IMG/VR virus record: IMGVR_UViG_3300027733_000028
Location: 1 to 64,000 of that record
From: a virus
Direction: 5' to 3' (one strand)
DNA: 64,000 nt
Each line of letters opens with the position of its first letter. Within the stretch, counting starts at the first letter, position 1. The notes under the pieces are model-generated. The model did no database searches. It saw only the letters and a list, made by a program, of their open reading frames with translations, and had not been told where the DNA came from. Positions 36,073 through 45,283 of the stretch are shown piece after piece. Position numbers and translations under genes: made by a program.

Positions 36073-36249
36073 ATGTACAACCTATACCCAAAATTTATTC
36101 ATTACAATGAATATACGAAAAAATGGTTCGCTTTCGATAGAGAAGAAGCCGTTTTATATCTTAACGATAATACACAAATGGAATCTCTTAAAGAATACAA
36201 TTCAATTGAAGATTTATTAAAGGACCATAAACAAAAAACAAATGATTAA
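36073..36249 (+). CDS. Very small protein upstream of the polymerase C-terminal gene
   Basis: 58 residues, starting five bases after the clamp stop and overlapping the next start by eight bases. Aromatic N-terminus (M-Y-N-L-Y-P-K-F), W-F-A-F-D-R-E-E-A and an acidic helix. Tight spacing on both sides supports a real gene. Function unknown. Confidence 0.55.
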   Translation: MYNLYPKFIHYNEYTKKWFAFDREEAVLYLNDNTQMESLKEYNSIEDLLKDHKQKTND

Positions 36250-37450
36250 TTTCAATCCAGAAAAAATTGCAATAGAAGATATTCCAGCACTTCTCGAATC
36301 CCTATCAGGTAAAGATCGAGAAGATGCTATAACCGCTCTTAAAGCCGAACAACTTCGATGCAGTACTCAGGAACAGGGAATTAAACTAATTATTAACTCA
36401 ATTTATGGAGCCTTCGCGAATGAGTATTTTCACTTCTATAATATTTCAGTTGCAGAAACAGTAACTCTTCAAGGACAAGATGCTATCAAATTTACTGAAC
36501 GTATGGTTGATAAGTATTTCAAAGAATTCTTTCATCGAGACAAACCTTTACTAACTGAATTAGGTGTTATCGAAAACCAAGTAGTTCCTAGAATCAAAGG
36601 TAATGTTTGGAAATATACCGATACGGATTCAGGTTATTTAATCTTCGAAGAATGTATGGAAGCGGTTCAATGGAAAGGTACCGTAAAAGAATTTGTTCTA
36701 ACTCTTAATTCCTTTAGATTATCTGATTATATTAAGAAAGTTCTTAATGATTATGCCAAAACATTTCAAACCGAAAATTATCTAGATTTCGAATTAGAAA
36801 CTATTGCAGAAAATGCAATTTGGGTAGCTAAGAAAAAATACATCCAAAATATCATTTGGAAAGATGGTAAAGATTACGATAATCTTTCATATATCAAAAC
36901 AACTGGTCTAGAAATTATTCAATCATCAACTCCTGTATTTTGCAGAGGTAAACTTATCGATGCTGTAAAGTATATGTTCTCAAAAGGTAAGATTACCGAA
37001 AAAGACGTAAGTGATTTAGTTAAGCTAATCAAAGAAATCAAACGAGAATTTAAGCTATCTAATATTGAAAAAATTTCAATGGGTCGTTCGGTTTCCGATT
37101 ATCAAAAATTTGTAATCAACGATAACGATAAGCTAGAACTTCAAAAAGGTTGTCCTATTCATGTTCGAGCAGCAGCACATTACAATTATTTACTTAATCA
37201 AAATCCCAAACTTAAAGGTAAATACGAAATGATTCGATCAGGTGATAAGCTAAAATGGTATCATGCAAACGATTCATTTTGTGATGTATTCGCCTATAAA
37301 GCAGGAATGCATCCCATGGAAATTGCTCCTAAAATGAATATTGAAAGACAATTTCAAGGATCAATTCTAGATCCACTTAATCGAATCATAACGCCAACAG
37401 GTATTCCGGCTTTGAATCCTTCATTGGCATATACAGTAAGCCTTTTCTAA
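36242..37450 (+). CDS. 43B: DNA polymerase family B, C-terminal part (split gp43)
   Basis: 402 residues. It begins with a new ~40-residue helical lead, then motif B (K-L-I-I-N-S-I-Y-G, near residue 47), motif C (Y-T-D-T-D-S, near residue 124) and the thumb (with K-K-K-Y). It completes the palm and fingers of the protein at 30784. The C-terminus ends S-L-A-Y-T-V-S-L-F, in the place where T4 gp43 carries its clamp-binding peptide. The two halves are separated by about 4 kb of RNR and clamp genes. Confidence 0.9.
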   Translation: MINFNPEKIAIEDIPALLESLSGKDREDAITALKAEQLRCSTQEQGIKLIINSIYGAFANEYFHFYNISVAETVTLQGQDAIKFTERMVDKYFKEFFHRDKPLLTELGVIENQVVPRIKGNVWKYTDTDSGYLIFEECMEAVQWKGTVKEFVLTLNSFRLSDYIKKVLNDYAKTFQTENYLDFELETIAENAIWVAKKKYIQNIIWKDGKDYDNLSYIKTTGLEIIQSSTPVFCRGKLIDAVKYMFSKGKITEKDVSDLVKLIKEIKREFKLSNIEKISMGRSVSDYQKFVINDNDKLELQKGCPIHVRAAAHYNYLLNQNPKLKGKYEMIRSGDKLKWYHANDSFCDVFAYKAGMHPMEIAPKMNIERQFQGSILDPLNRIITPTGIPALNPSLAYTVSLF

Positions 37451-37478
37451 CATATAAAAATTAAATTAAATAAACAAC

Positions 37479-38672
37479 ATGAGCAAAGAATTTACAATTG
37501 GTGAGCTTCAGAAAGAGCTTAGAAAAATCAATCCATTTGGTGACGTTATCAGCAAATCGGAATTTTCAAAAATAACAGAATGGATCGATACTGGAAATTA
37601 TCATCTAAACGCAGTTTTTAGTGGTGATCTTTTCGGTGGTATTCCTAACAATCGAACAATATGTTTAGCTGGTGATTCAGGTACTGGTAAAACATTCTTA
37701 CTTCTTAATATGGTCGCAAAAGCTCAGGAAATGGGTTATTATGTGGTTTATTATGATACTGAAGGTGCAGTCGATGTAGATAACATTCAATCATTTGGAG
37801 TTAATCCTGAAAGATTCGATCATCAACCGGTTTCAGATATTGCAAAATTCAGAACTTCTATTACCACATTAGTGAAAAAAATGATGGAAGCTAAACAAGC
37901 TAAAATGACTCTACCTAAAATCATGATTTGTCTCGATTCGTTAGGGATGCTTGCAACTACAAAAGAAATTGATGATGCAATCAGTGGAAATACTGCCGCT
38001 GATATGACTCGTGCAAAATCGATTCGCTCTTTATTCCGTATTATTACTTCTGATCTAACTGGTCTTGGAATTCCATTCGTATTTACAAATCACACATACG
38101 CTTCTACTGGAATGTTCCCTACAGTGAACCTATCCGGTGGTGGAGGTTTAATCTATTCGGCTTCTGTTATCTTGGCTTTATCTAAAGCTCAAATTAAAGA
38201 AGGAACCGTACAAACTGGAATTATTGTTACCGTTAAAACTCTTAAAAATCGTTTTGGTAAACCAATTCCTATTAAGTTTCATATCCGTTGGGATAAAGGA
38301 ATGAACCCTTATATTGGAATGGAAGAATATATGAATTGGGAAACTTGTGGTATTCAAAAAGGAAATTTAATTACCGATAAAGAATACGAGAAAATGAGCG
38401 ATAAAGATAAAGCAACCGCTCATTCTTTTGATTATCAAGGTGAAACCAAATACTTCATTCCTCGCGAAACTGCTCGTAATTATATAGTTAAACATTTAGG
38501 AAAGGGTATTCCAGCTAATGAATTATTTACTCCGGAAGTTTGGACTAACGAAATACTACAGATGATTAATGAAAAATGTATTAAACCTAAATTCAGCTAT
38601 GGAATTAATTCTGCTGAAGATGAAGTTGAATCAATTTTCTTAAACTCTGATGATATTAGCGATGCTGAATAA
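37479..38672 (+). CDS. uvsX: Recombinase, UvsX-like
   Basis: 397 residues (T4 UvsX: 391). Walker A G-D-S-G-T-G-K-T at about residue 65, the RecA Glu in Y-D-T-E-G-A, Walker B I-M-I-C-L-D-S-L, and loop residues N-L-S-G-G-G-G. It forms filaments on single-stranded DNA and drives strand exchange. CATATAAAAATTAA lies in the leader. The next gene starts inside its 3' end. Confidence 0.92.
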   Translation: MSKEFTIGELQKELRKINPFGDVISKSEFSKITEWIDTGNYHLNAVFSGDLFGGIPNNRTICLAGDSGTGKTFLLLNMVAKAQEMGYYVVYYDTEGAVDVDNIQSFGVNPERFDHQPVSDIAKFRTSITTLVKKMMEAKQAKMTLPKIMICLDSLGMLATTKEIDDAISGNTAADMTRAKSIRSLFRIITSDLTGLGIPFVFTNHTYASTGMFPTVNLSGGGGLIYSASVILALSKAQIKEGTVQTGIIVTVKTLKNRFGKPIPIKFHIRWDKGMNPYIGMEEYMNWETCGIQKGNLITDKEYEKMSDKDKATAHSFDYQGETKYFIPRETARNYIVKHLGKGIPANELFTPEVWTNEILQMINEKCIKPKFSYGINSAEDEVESIFLNSDDISDAE

Positions 38673-38973
38673 AGAACAAATAAAAATCAAATACATGCTC
38701 GGATCTTTTCGAGATGAACTAGATTTTCCTACATATGAGGACTTCCTCTACCTAGTACATAATTGGTACTGGGTAGAAGGTGGTCATAATTTTATACATA
38801 CATATCGTGGTTTAGAAGAAACCGGTAATGTGATTTTTCCAGATTCAACCTTGAAAGAAAAACTAAACGGAAACATTGAACAATATAACGACCTTATTAG
38901 CAATTTGCTAAAGGACAACAAAATAAAAGTAAATAAAGATACTAAATTCACAATATACTATGAAGTTCTATAA
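38650..38973 (+). CDS. Small protein after UvsX, unknown function
   Basis: 107 residues, or 103 if the ATG at 38662 is used; both starts lie within the uvsX 3' end. Aromatic and acidic (W-Y-W-V-E-G-G-H, then a Lys/Asp helix). The arrangement with uvsX and gp41 suggests a replication/recombination accessory. No family recognised. Confidence 0.55.
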   Translation: MILAMLNKEQIKIKYMLGSFRDELDFPTYEDFLYLVHNWYWVEGGHNFIHTYRGLEETGNVIFPDSTLKEKLNGNIEQYNDLISNLLKDNKIKVNKDTKFTIYYEVL

Positions 38974-38976
38974 CAA

Positions 38977-38996
38977 CATATAATTAACATATAATT
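38977..38996 (+). promoter_or_regulatory. Paired CATATAATT motif upstream of gp41
   Basis: CATATAATT at 38977 and again at 38988, 11 bases apart, followed by ATAAAATCTATG with the gp41 start. Nearly the same composite element as upstream of dut. Confidence 0.45.
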
Positions 38997-39005
38997 ATAA
39001 AATCT

Positions 39006-40304
39006 ATGATTGGATCATCCGAATTTGAAAAGGCGTTTTACTTATATACCTGTAAAAACCCAGAATACTTATCAAGTATTGACGAAGGATTTTACGATAA
39101 CGACGAAATCTCGACTTTACACAAAATCACAAAAGGCTTTCACAGTAGATTTTCACAAATTCCTACCCGAGACCAAGTTAAATTAATTGCTAGACAAGAT
39201 CAATTTAAAGATCGAATCACGGAATCTATTATAGATCTTGTATTCGACGAACCTCTTGATTCATACGATCCTGATTGGATTCGAGAAACTAGTGAAGCTT
39301 GGATTCTTTGGAAATCTCTAGATAAATCTTTGATTGATACAATCGAATATGTTAAAACTGTAAAGGTTAATCCTGATAATGTTAAAGACGTAATTCAAAA
39401 AGTAAAATCTCTTATTAATGAAAGAAACTCTATTACTTTTGATAAGGACTTAGGTAAAGACTTCTTCTCTGCTGAAAATCACATACCTACAGCAAATTCT
39501 AAAATCACCACATGTCATAATTTCGTTGATAATTTCAGTGGTGGTTATCGAACAAAATCTTTAATTGTATATGCCGGTGAACAAAATGTCGGTAAATCAA
39601 TTTGGTTAGCTAATGATGCTGTAAATTATGTTCGTGCAGGTTTCGATGTTGCAGTAATAACTGCTGAAATGGCAGATATTGATTTCATTCATCGTATCGG
39701 TGCAAACCTATTAAATGTTAAAGTAAGTGAATACGAAAGAAAATCTAAAGAATCAGGATTTATACAAACTCGTTTAGCTTCTTTAGCAAATGGAGTAATC
39801 CCTACTGGAAATCTATTCGTTAAAGAATATCCAACTTCTCAAGTAACTGTTCCTGAAATTGAAATGTATTTAAGAGAATTAGAATTAACTAAAGGAATTA
39901 AACTTAAAGTAATTATAATTGACTATATTAATATTCTAGCAAATTATCGAAATCCCAATACAGAAAATACTTACATGAAGATTAAACAAATCGCCGAAGA
40001 TCTTCGTGCTATGGCAGTTCGAAACGATTGGGTTGTAATAACTGCTACTCAAATTAATCGAAGTGGTTATGATTCAACTGAATTAAACCTAGGAAATATC
40101 GCTGAATCTGCCGGATTATCACATACTGCCGATATGATTTATGGTATTATACAAGATACCTCAATGCATATGAATAATGAATATTGGTTGAAACTATTAA
40201 AAATAAGAAACGGTTCTGGTAAAAACAGCCGAACCATGTATCGAATAAATTATGAATATATGAGATTAACTGAAAGCGATACAACAATAACAGCAAGTAT
40301 ATAA
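39006..40304 (+). CDS. 41: Replicative helicase, gp41-like (DnaB family)
   Basis: 432 residues (T4 gp41: 475). N-terminal helical domain (about 1-150), then a RecA-like core with Walker A G-E-Q-N-V-G-K-S near residue 191, Walker B K-V-I-I-I-D-Y-I-N, T-A-T-Q-I-N-R-S, and a terminal segment with K-I-R-N-G. It unwinds DNA at the fork as a hexamer with gp61. Confidence 0.9.
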   Translation: MIGSSEFEKAFYLYTCKNPEYLSSIDEGFYDNDEISTLHKITKGFHSRFSQIPTRDQVKLIARQDQFKDRITESIIDLVFDEPLDSYDPDWIRETSEAWILWKSLDKSLIDTIEYVKTVKVNPDNVKDVIQKVKSLINERNSITFDKDLGKDFFSAENHIPTANSKITTCHNFVDNFSGGYRTKSLIVYAGEQNVGKSIWLANDAVNYVRAGFDVAVITAEMADIDFIHRIGANLLNVKVSEYERKSKESGFIQTRLASLANGVIPTGNLFVKEYPTSQVTVPEIEMYLRELELTKGIKLKVIIIDYINILANYRNPNTENTYMKIKQIAEDLRAMAVRNDWVVITATQINRSGYDSTELNLGNIAESAGLSHTADMIYGIIQDTSMHMNNEYWLKLLKIRNGSGKNSRTMYRINYEYMRLTESDTTITASI

Positions 40305-40305
40305 A

Positions 40306-40803
40306 ATGAATACTCCAGAAAATAACATACCAGAAAATGAATTATCGGAAGATGGTCTACCATTAGTTCCTGAAGAAAATGCAGTAAAACGAGATAAAAT
40401 ATTCGATAACGATTACGATCAAATCGAATTAGAAAGTTCCAATCAAACGTTTTCTATTGATGATTCTTATAAAGCTCATTCCATCGAAGATTCAATCGAT
40501 GTTGATCTAGTGAAAGAAAGACTATATGAAGAAATTGCTAAAGTCGAGAAATATCAAGCATACCTAGAACCCATCAATGGTGAATTTAAGAAAATTGGAA
40601 AATCTGAAATTAATGAAATATACAGTCATTTAATTAAAGCAATTGGTCCAGGAACTCGAATTGAAATTTACTCTTGTATGTGTGAAATATATGAAATATC
40701 ACCTGACAAATTCTACGAATCTTTATCTAATAAGTTCAAAACCGAACTTATTCAAGATCTCAAGTCCCGAGGATATTTACAAAACATAAAAGCACTTTTT
40801 TAA
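40306..40803 (+). CDS. Candidate late-transcription coactivator, gp33-like
   Basis: 165 residues. The first ~70 residues are acidic and disordered. The last ~65 (Y-S-C-M-C-E-I-Y-E-I-S-P-D-K-F, then K-T-E-L-I-Q-D-L) resemble the helical core pattern of T4 gp33, and the protein ends N-I-K-A-L-F, a possible clamp-binding peptide like the L-D-F-L-L end of gp33. It lies between gp41 and gp47 with one-base overlaps. Assignment is weak and based on remembered pattern only. Confidence 0.4.
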   Translation: MNTPENNIPENELSEDGLPLVPEENAVKRDKIFDNDYDQIELESSNQTFSIDDSYKAHSIEDSIDVDLVKERLYEEIAKVEKYQAYLEPINGEFKKIGKSEINEIYSHLIKAIGPGTRIEIYSCMCEIYEISPDKFYESLSNKFKTELIQDLKSRGYLQNIKALF

Positions 40804-41879
40804 TGAAGATAAACGCAAACAAAGCAATCATTGTATCCGATACACACTTAGGAGCAAGGTCAAATTCTGCTGAATGGTTAACCACAATGATGGATTGGTT
40901 TCGCGAAGATTTTATACCTAAAGCAAAAGAGCTTTACGAACCAGGAACAATTCTAATACATACTGGTGATGTATTTGATAATCGTCAATCTATTAATCTA
41001 ATGGTTCTTCATGAAGGAATGGCAATATTCGAAGAACTTGGTCATATTTTTGATGCTATATACATTATAGCCGGAAATCATGATGTTATGAAAAAAACAT
41101 CAAACGACATATCATCTTTAGATTGCTTAAAATACATTCCTAAAGTACATATCATCAAAGAACCTACTTTAGCAGATATCAATGGAACCAAAGCTCTATT
41201 TATGCCTTGGAGAACCGATGTTAATGAAGAAAAAACTTGTATTGCCGAATTTGGTAAAGAAGATCCTAAACTTCTATTCTGTCATACTAACATCTACTCG
41301 CTTAAATTTGATAATTCAAGAGATGTAGAAGAAGGTCTTCATGCCGATGATCTAAAAACCTACGAACGAGTTTATTCTGGTCATATACATTGGGGACAGA
41401 AACGAGGAAATGTAACAATGGTTGGCAATCCATATCAAATGACTCGTTCCGATGCTGGAAATCCAAAAGGATTCTATGAATTTAACTTCAATACCTTTGA
41501 AGAAACTTTTCATGAGAATACTTATTCACCTAAGTTTGTTAGAGTTCATCTAAATCGTTATTTAGAGAATACTTTAGGAGAGATATTAGATGAATGTAGG
41601 AATAACAGAGTTGATCTGTATATACCTTCGCACTATATACTTAAATACCAAGTTAATCCAATCATAGACGCCATCTCAGAAGTGGCTAGGAAGCTAGAGG
41701 TATTCCCATTTGAAGAAGATCAAAATATTGATATCAATGGAGAAGATCTAGAAACACTTTCAATATTTGAAATGTGCCAAAAATACATCACTCAAATGCG
41801 TAGTGTAGATGATTCCGTAAAGAAAAGAATCGAGGTTAAAATCTCTAATTTATACAATCAAACCATCAAAGAAATTTAA
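40803..41879 (+). CDS. 47: Recombination nuclease subunit, gp47-like (SbcD family)
   Basis: 358 residues (T4 gp47: 339). Metallophosphoesterase motifs in order: V-S-D-T-H-L-G, H-T-G-D-V-F-D, A-G-N-H-D, then C-H-T-N and S-G-H-I-H-W-G. With gp46 it forms the Mre11/Rad50-type complex that processes DNA ends for recombination. The stop and the gp46 start are adjacent. Confidence 0.92.
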   Translation: MKINANKAIIVSDTHLGARSNSAEWLTTMMDWFREDFIPKAKELYEPGTILIHTGDVFDNRQSINLMVLHEGMAIFEELGHIFDAIYIIAGNHDVMKKTSNDISSLDCLKYIPKVHIIKEPTLADINGTKALFMPWRTDVNEEKTCIAEFGKEDPKLLFCHTNIYSLKFDNSRDVEEGLHADDLKTYERVYSGHIHWGQKRGNVTMVGNPYQMTRSDAGNPKGFYEFNFNTFEETFHENTYSPKFVRVHLNRYLENTLGEILDECRNNRVDLYIPSHYILKYQVNPIIDAISEVARKLEVFPFEEDQNIDINGEDLETLSIFEMCQKYITQMRSVDDSVKKRIEVKISNLYNQTIKEI

Positions 41880-41880
41880 T

Positions 41881-43551
41881 ATGCGAATTCAAACAGTAGA
41901 ATGGAAAAATTTCAATAGTTATGGAAATCAAATTCAGAAGATTGAATTTGAAAAAGATGCAGGAGATTTATACCTGCTTCTAGGATCTAATGGTCATGGA
42001 AAATCTACAATATCAGAAGTAATTACATTTGCTCTTTACGGTAGAATTGAAAGAAAAAACAAATCAGATCTTCCTAATAGAATTAATAAAAACCTTTGGT
42101 GTCGAATCGTTATTCGATCGAAAAATAAATTAGTCGAAATTACTCGTGGAGTATCTCCTAATCTATTTGAAGTTAAAATAGATACGGTTACTTATGATAC
42201 TGCTGGTAATGCAAATGTCCAAGATTATCTAGAAACCGAAATATTCGATATTCCATATCAAGTATTTAAGAATATCATTGTACTTTCAATTAATGATTTT
42301 AGATCATTCTTAACAATGTCTACTGGTGATAAACGAAACATCGTAGATAGGCTATTTGGATTCACTATAATTAATCAAATGCGTGACCAAATTAGATCAG
42401 AAAGAAAAGATCTTCGCGAAAGAATTAAAACGCTTAGTGATGAGCTAAATATTATTCAAGAATCCATTGAATCTGTCAATACTAAAATTTCTACATTAGA
42501 ATCTTCTAAAAAAGTAGATCGAATTAGATTAATAGAAGAATACAAAGGGAAAATTAAAGATATGATTGAACAAAAACGTAAGATCAATGATGCTTTAGCC
42601 TTAGTTAAAACCAAAGAAACCGACTTTAATGATGCAATCAAATCAAAAGGGAATGAAAAAGAACAATTATCTTTTGAGCTAAGAAATGCAGTAAATTCAT
42701 TAAAGCTATACAACAATGCAAAATGTCCTACATGTAATGCAGATCTAAATACAGAAAATCATCAACATCTTAAATCTGAATTAGAAGAGAAAGTAAGAAC
42801 CAAACAGGAAGAATATAACGATATCCAAGAAGAATATCTAGACCTTTCCGGCAAAATGAATTCTCTTTCTTCTAAAATAAAAGAAATGGATTCATCTTGT
42901 ATTAAGATCAATCTTCTTATCGGACAATACAAAAATGAAGCTGAAAGAATTGCTAAAGAGACTCGAGAAGAAGATATGGATTATCTTAATGAAATCTTAT
43001 CCGAGAATGAAACTAAACTTCTTGAAAGAAAATCTAGCGTCTCTAATAACTCAACCGAAGATACCTTCTTAGATATTGTTGAAAGTGTACTTGGCGATGA
43101 TGGTGTTAAGAATTTAGCTATGAAAACTATCATTCCAACCATCAATCAATCTATTCAAAATATGTCTAAACAAATGCACTTACCTTATTTGATTAGATTC
43201 GATGAAAAATTCGATTGTTCGATACACTCTTTAGGTGAAGAAATTAATGCTCGAAGCATGTCAACTGGTGAACGTAAAAAAGCAGATTTTGTTATTATTA
43301 TCTCTCTTTTAAGATTGCTTAAAATTAGATATCCTTCATTAAACCTTCTTTTCTTAGATGAAATATTCTCATCAGTAGATTCTGGAGGTATTTATGAAAT
43401 TTTAAAAATTCTAAAAGATGTATCGGTTGAAAATTCATTAAACACATGGGTAGTTAACCATACAGAACTTCCAATAGAACTTTTCGATAAAAGAGTTGAA
43501 GCTATAAAAGAATCTGGGTTCTCTAAATTGCATATAGAAAATATCTCGTAA
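41881..43551 (+). CDS. 46: Recombination ATPase subunit, gp46-like (SbcC/Rad50 family)
   Basis: 556 residues (T4 gp46: 560). Walker A G-S-N-G-H-G-K-S-T near residues 34-42; coiled coils (about 165-280 and 290-390) around a zinc hook C-P-T-C near residue 281; ABC signature M-S-T-G-E-R near 460; Walker B L-L-F-L-D-E. Works with gp47. Confidence 0.93.
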   Translation: MRIQTVEWKNFNSYGNQIQKIEFEKDAGDLYLLLGSNGHGKSTISEVITFALYGRIERKNKSDLPNRINKNLWCRIVIRSKNKLVEITRGVSPNLFEVKIDTVTYDTAGNANVQDYLETEIFDIPYQVFKNIIVLSINDFRSFLTMSTGDKRNIVDRLFGFTIINQMRDQIRSERKDLRERIKTLSDELNIIQESIESVNTKISTLESSKKVDRIRLIEEYKGKIKDMIEQKRKINDALALVKTKETDFNDAIKSKGNEKEQLSFELRNAVNSLKLYNNAKCPTCNADLNTENHQHLKSELEEKVRTKQEEYNDIQEEYLDLSGKMNSLSSKIKEMDSSCIKINLLIGQYKNEAERIAKETREEDMDYLNEILSENETKLLERKSSVSNNSTEDTFLDIVESVLGDDGVKNLAMKTIIPTINQSIQNMSKQMHLPYLIRFDEKFDCSIHSLGEEINARSMSTGERKKADFVIIISLLRLLKIRYPSLNLLFLDEIFSSVDSGGIYEILKILKDVSVENSLNTWVVNHTELPIELFDKRVEAIKESGFSKLHIENIS

Positions 43552-43562
43552 TTACACGAGAA

Positions 43563-43570
43563 TATATAAA
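43563..43570 (+). promoter_or_regulatory. Late-promoter-like TATATAAA motif
   Basis: TATATAAA 14 bases upstream of the gp15-like start, at the switch from replication to morphogenesis genes. Confidence 0.5.
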
Positions 43571-43584
43571 ATAAAAGATACTAA

Positions 43585-44469
43585 TTGTCTCAATACGATC
43601 TTCATTTTAATAAAGATGACGTTTATTTTAGAAACGTCATGGTTGGGTTGCTAGCGACTCTTTATGATTCCATCAAATGGTATAATCAGACCGGAAGGGG
43701 TGTTAGCGATAAAAGAGAAATTAAAGTTCCTTTTTATTTTAGTACAACCGGTACTGAACGTTACTTACAAGATAACTTCCTAAATAATATAGATTTTGAT
43801 CCTCAATTATTAGAGGCAGAATCATTCTATAACAAGATTCCTAGAGGAATATGTGACTTTTCTGGAATTTCTATTGAAACTTCGGCTATCGTTAATAAGT
43901 TTGTTCGTATGAATAGACTTAAACAAGAAGAGGATGGTACTCTTAATACCTATAATTACGAAACCTATATGGTTCCCATGATTATGAATGTAGATTGCAC
44001 AATCTATTTGGATTCTATTTTAGATCAATTGAAATGTTCAGAGGCTATTATCAAAACTTTCTATAAGAATAAAGTTTATCAAGTGGATATTGGTTATACT
44101 AGAATACCATGTCTAATTATGTTCCCAGATGATCTTGCCAATGAAAGAACCGTAGAATTCACATTCAATGATAAGAAAGAATTCAAGGTAACTTTTTCTC
44201 TTCAAATTAAGAGTCATTTACCGATATTTAGACCAGAAACCGAGATTTTTGCTGGAAATACTATGCAAGGATTCATTTCATCTACAGTAGCTCCTCCTTT
44301 TACTTTAGGACCTACCGGAATAATTGGAAATACTGGAGCTAGTGGATCGTCAACAACCGATCCAAATTACAACGCAACCACTGTTACGCAAATAAATAGT
44401 GCAATCCCATCAGCGGATCCTGTGCCTTGGCCAAAATCAACTGATCCCCAAGGACCTATTAATGCATAA
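43585..44469 (+). CDS. 15: Tail terminator/sheath stabiliser, gp15-like
   Basis: 294 residues from a TTG start; no suitable ATG exists before the conserved Y-F-R-N-V-M-V-G-L-L region, which aligns with F-R-R-Y-A-T-L-M-G-D-L at the very start of T4 gp15. Other shared features: a P-F-Y-F-S-T-T strand, N-M-x-C-T-I-Y-like middle, and the final F-S-L-Q-I-K. It would cap the tail tube and lock the sheath. The last ~65 residues are an extra G-P-T-G/collagen-like and Thr/Asn-rich extension not seen in T4 gp15. Confidence 0.65.
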   Translation: MSQYDLHFNKDDVYFRNVMVGLLATLYDSIKWYNQTGRGVSDKREIKVPFYFSTTGTERYLQDNFLNNIDFDPQLLEAESFYNKIPRGICDFSGISIETSAIVNKFVRMNRLKQEEDGTLNTYNYETYMVPMIMNVDCTIYLDSILDQLKCSEAIIKTFYKNKVYQVDIGYTRIPCLIMFPDDLANERTVEFTFNDKKEFKVTFSLQIKSHLPIFRPETEIFAGNTMQGFISSTVAPPFTLGPTGIIGNTGASGSSTTDPNYNATTVTQINSAIPSADPVPWPKSTDPQGPINA

Positions 44470-44478
44470 AAACAAAGA

Positions 44479-44486
44479 TATATAAT
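44479..44486 (+). promoter_or_regulatory. Late-promoter-like TATATAAT motif
   Basis: Variant of the late element, 16 bases before the ATG at 44503. Confidence 0.45.
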
Positions 44487-44502
44487 AAAATCAAGAAGTG
44501 AC

Positions 44503-45255
44503 ATGAGTATCAAATCTTACGACGAATTTGTAAACGAACATTTAATAGGAGCTTACTCTTATTACGGACAAGGGTCATTATACCCTATTGTAAAAAAATT
44601 AGCTGAAGAAGGAAAAACCCCTCAACAAGTTTATACCTACCTTACAACTTTAGGAATTGACGAAGAACGCAAACAACGTGTTCTTGGTCAAGTATTTGAA
44701 AGAGTGAATGAAGGTTTATTTGAAGATGATGACATCCTTAAGGCTGATACATCTGACCTTACTAAAGGAATTCCACCATCAAAAGCTAAACCCGATGAAG
44801 ATGTTAAAGATGCCTTAGATAAATTGAAAAAGGGAGATAGTGACGATATGGAAGATAAAGCAGAAGATGGTGAAACTAAAACTGACGATGATGATGCTTC
44901 CGCTAAAGTTGCTGCATTACAATCTGCTCTTAAAGATGCAGAAAAGCTAGAAAAAATCAAGAAAATCCTTGGAGAATCTATGGAAATGGAAATTGAAGGA
45001 ATCGAAGATGAAGTATTAGTTGACGTTTTAGATTATCATTTAGATGAAAAACTCGATCCTAAAGTTAGAGCTAAATTGAAAGACGACGATTTCGTATTTC
45101 CAGTTAAAAGATCATGGCCTATACATGACGAAAAACATGGTAAAACTGCATTAGTTTGGGCAACTTGGCCACAATATAAAGATCTTAAAAATGATATCGT
45201 TAAAGCCGTTATCAAAAAATATCCTAACCTTAAAGGTGTAGGTGCTGCAAAGTAA
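44503..45255 (+). CDS. Putative packaged head protein of 250 residues
   Basis: N-terminus MSIKSYDEFVNE followed by H, a capsid-targeting-type tag. A second site R-V-N-E-G lies near residue 69. A helical first half is followed by a very acidic, disordered middle (about 75-140) and a C-terminal domain of ~60 residues (F-V-F-P-V-K-R-S-W-P-I-H, then A-L-V-W-A-T-W) like a small conserved domain found in phage head-associated proteins. Could be a scaffold core or internal protein. It is followed closely by the frameshifted head gene. Confidence 0.6.
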   Translation: MSIKSYDEFVNEHLIGAYSYYGQGSLYPIVKKLAEEGKTPQQVYTYLTTLGIDEERKQRVLGQVFERVNEGLFEDDDILKADTSDLTKGIPPSKAKPDEDVKDALDKLKKGDSDDMEDKAEDGETKTDDDDASAKVAALQSALKDAEKLEKIKKILGESMEMEIEGIEDEVLVDVLDYHLDEKLDPKVRAKLKDDDFVFPVKRSWPIHDEKHGKTALVWATWPQYKDLKNDIVKAVIKKYPNLKGVGAAK

Positions 45256-45283
45256 AATCATTAAAACAAAAAAACATATAAAC

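Noticed and set aside
32184-36242. Homing endonuclease or intein causing the polymerase split
   Set aside because: All genes between the halves are RNR, clamp or small proteins with no LAGLIDADG, GIY-YIG or HNH motif, and neither half shows intein splice motifs.
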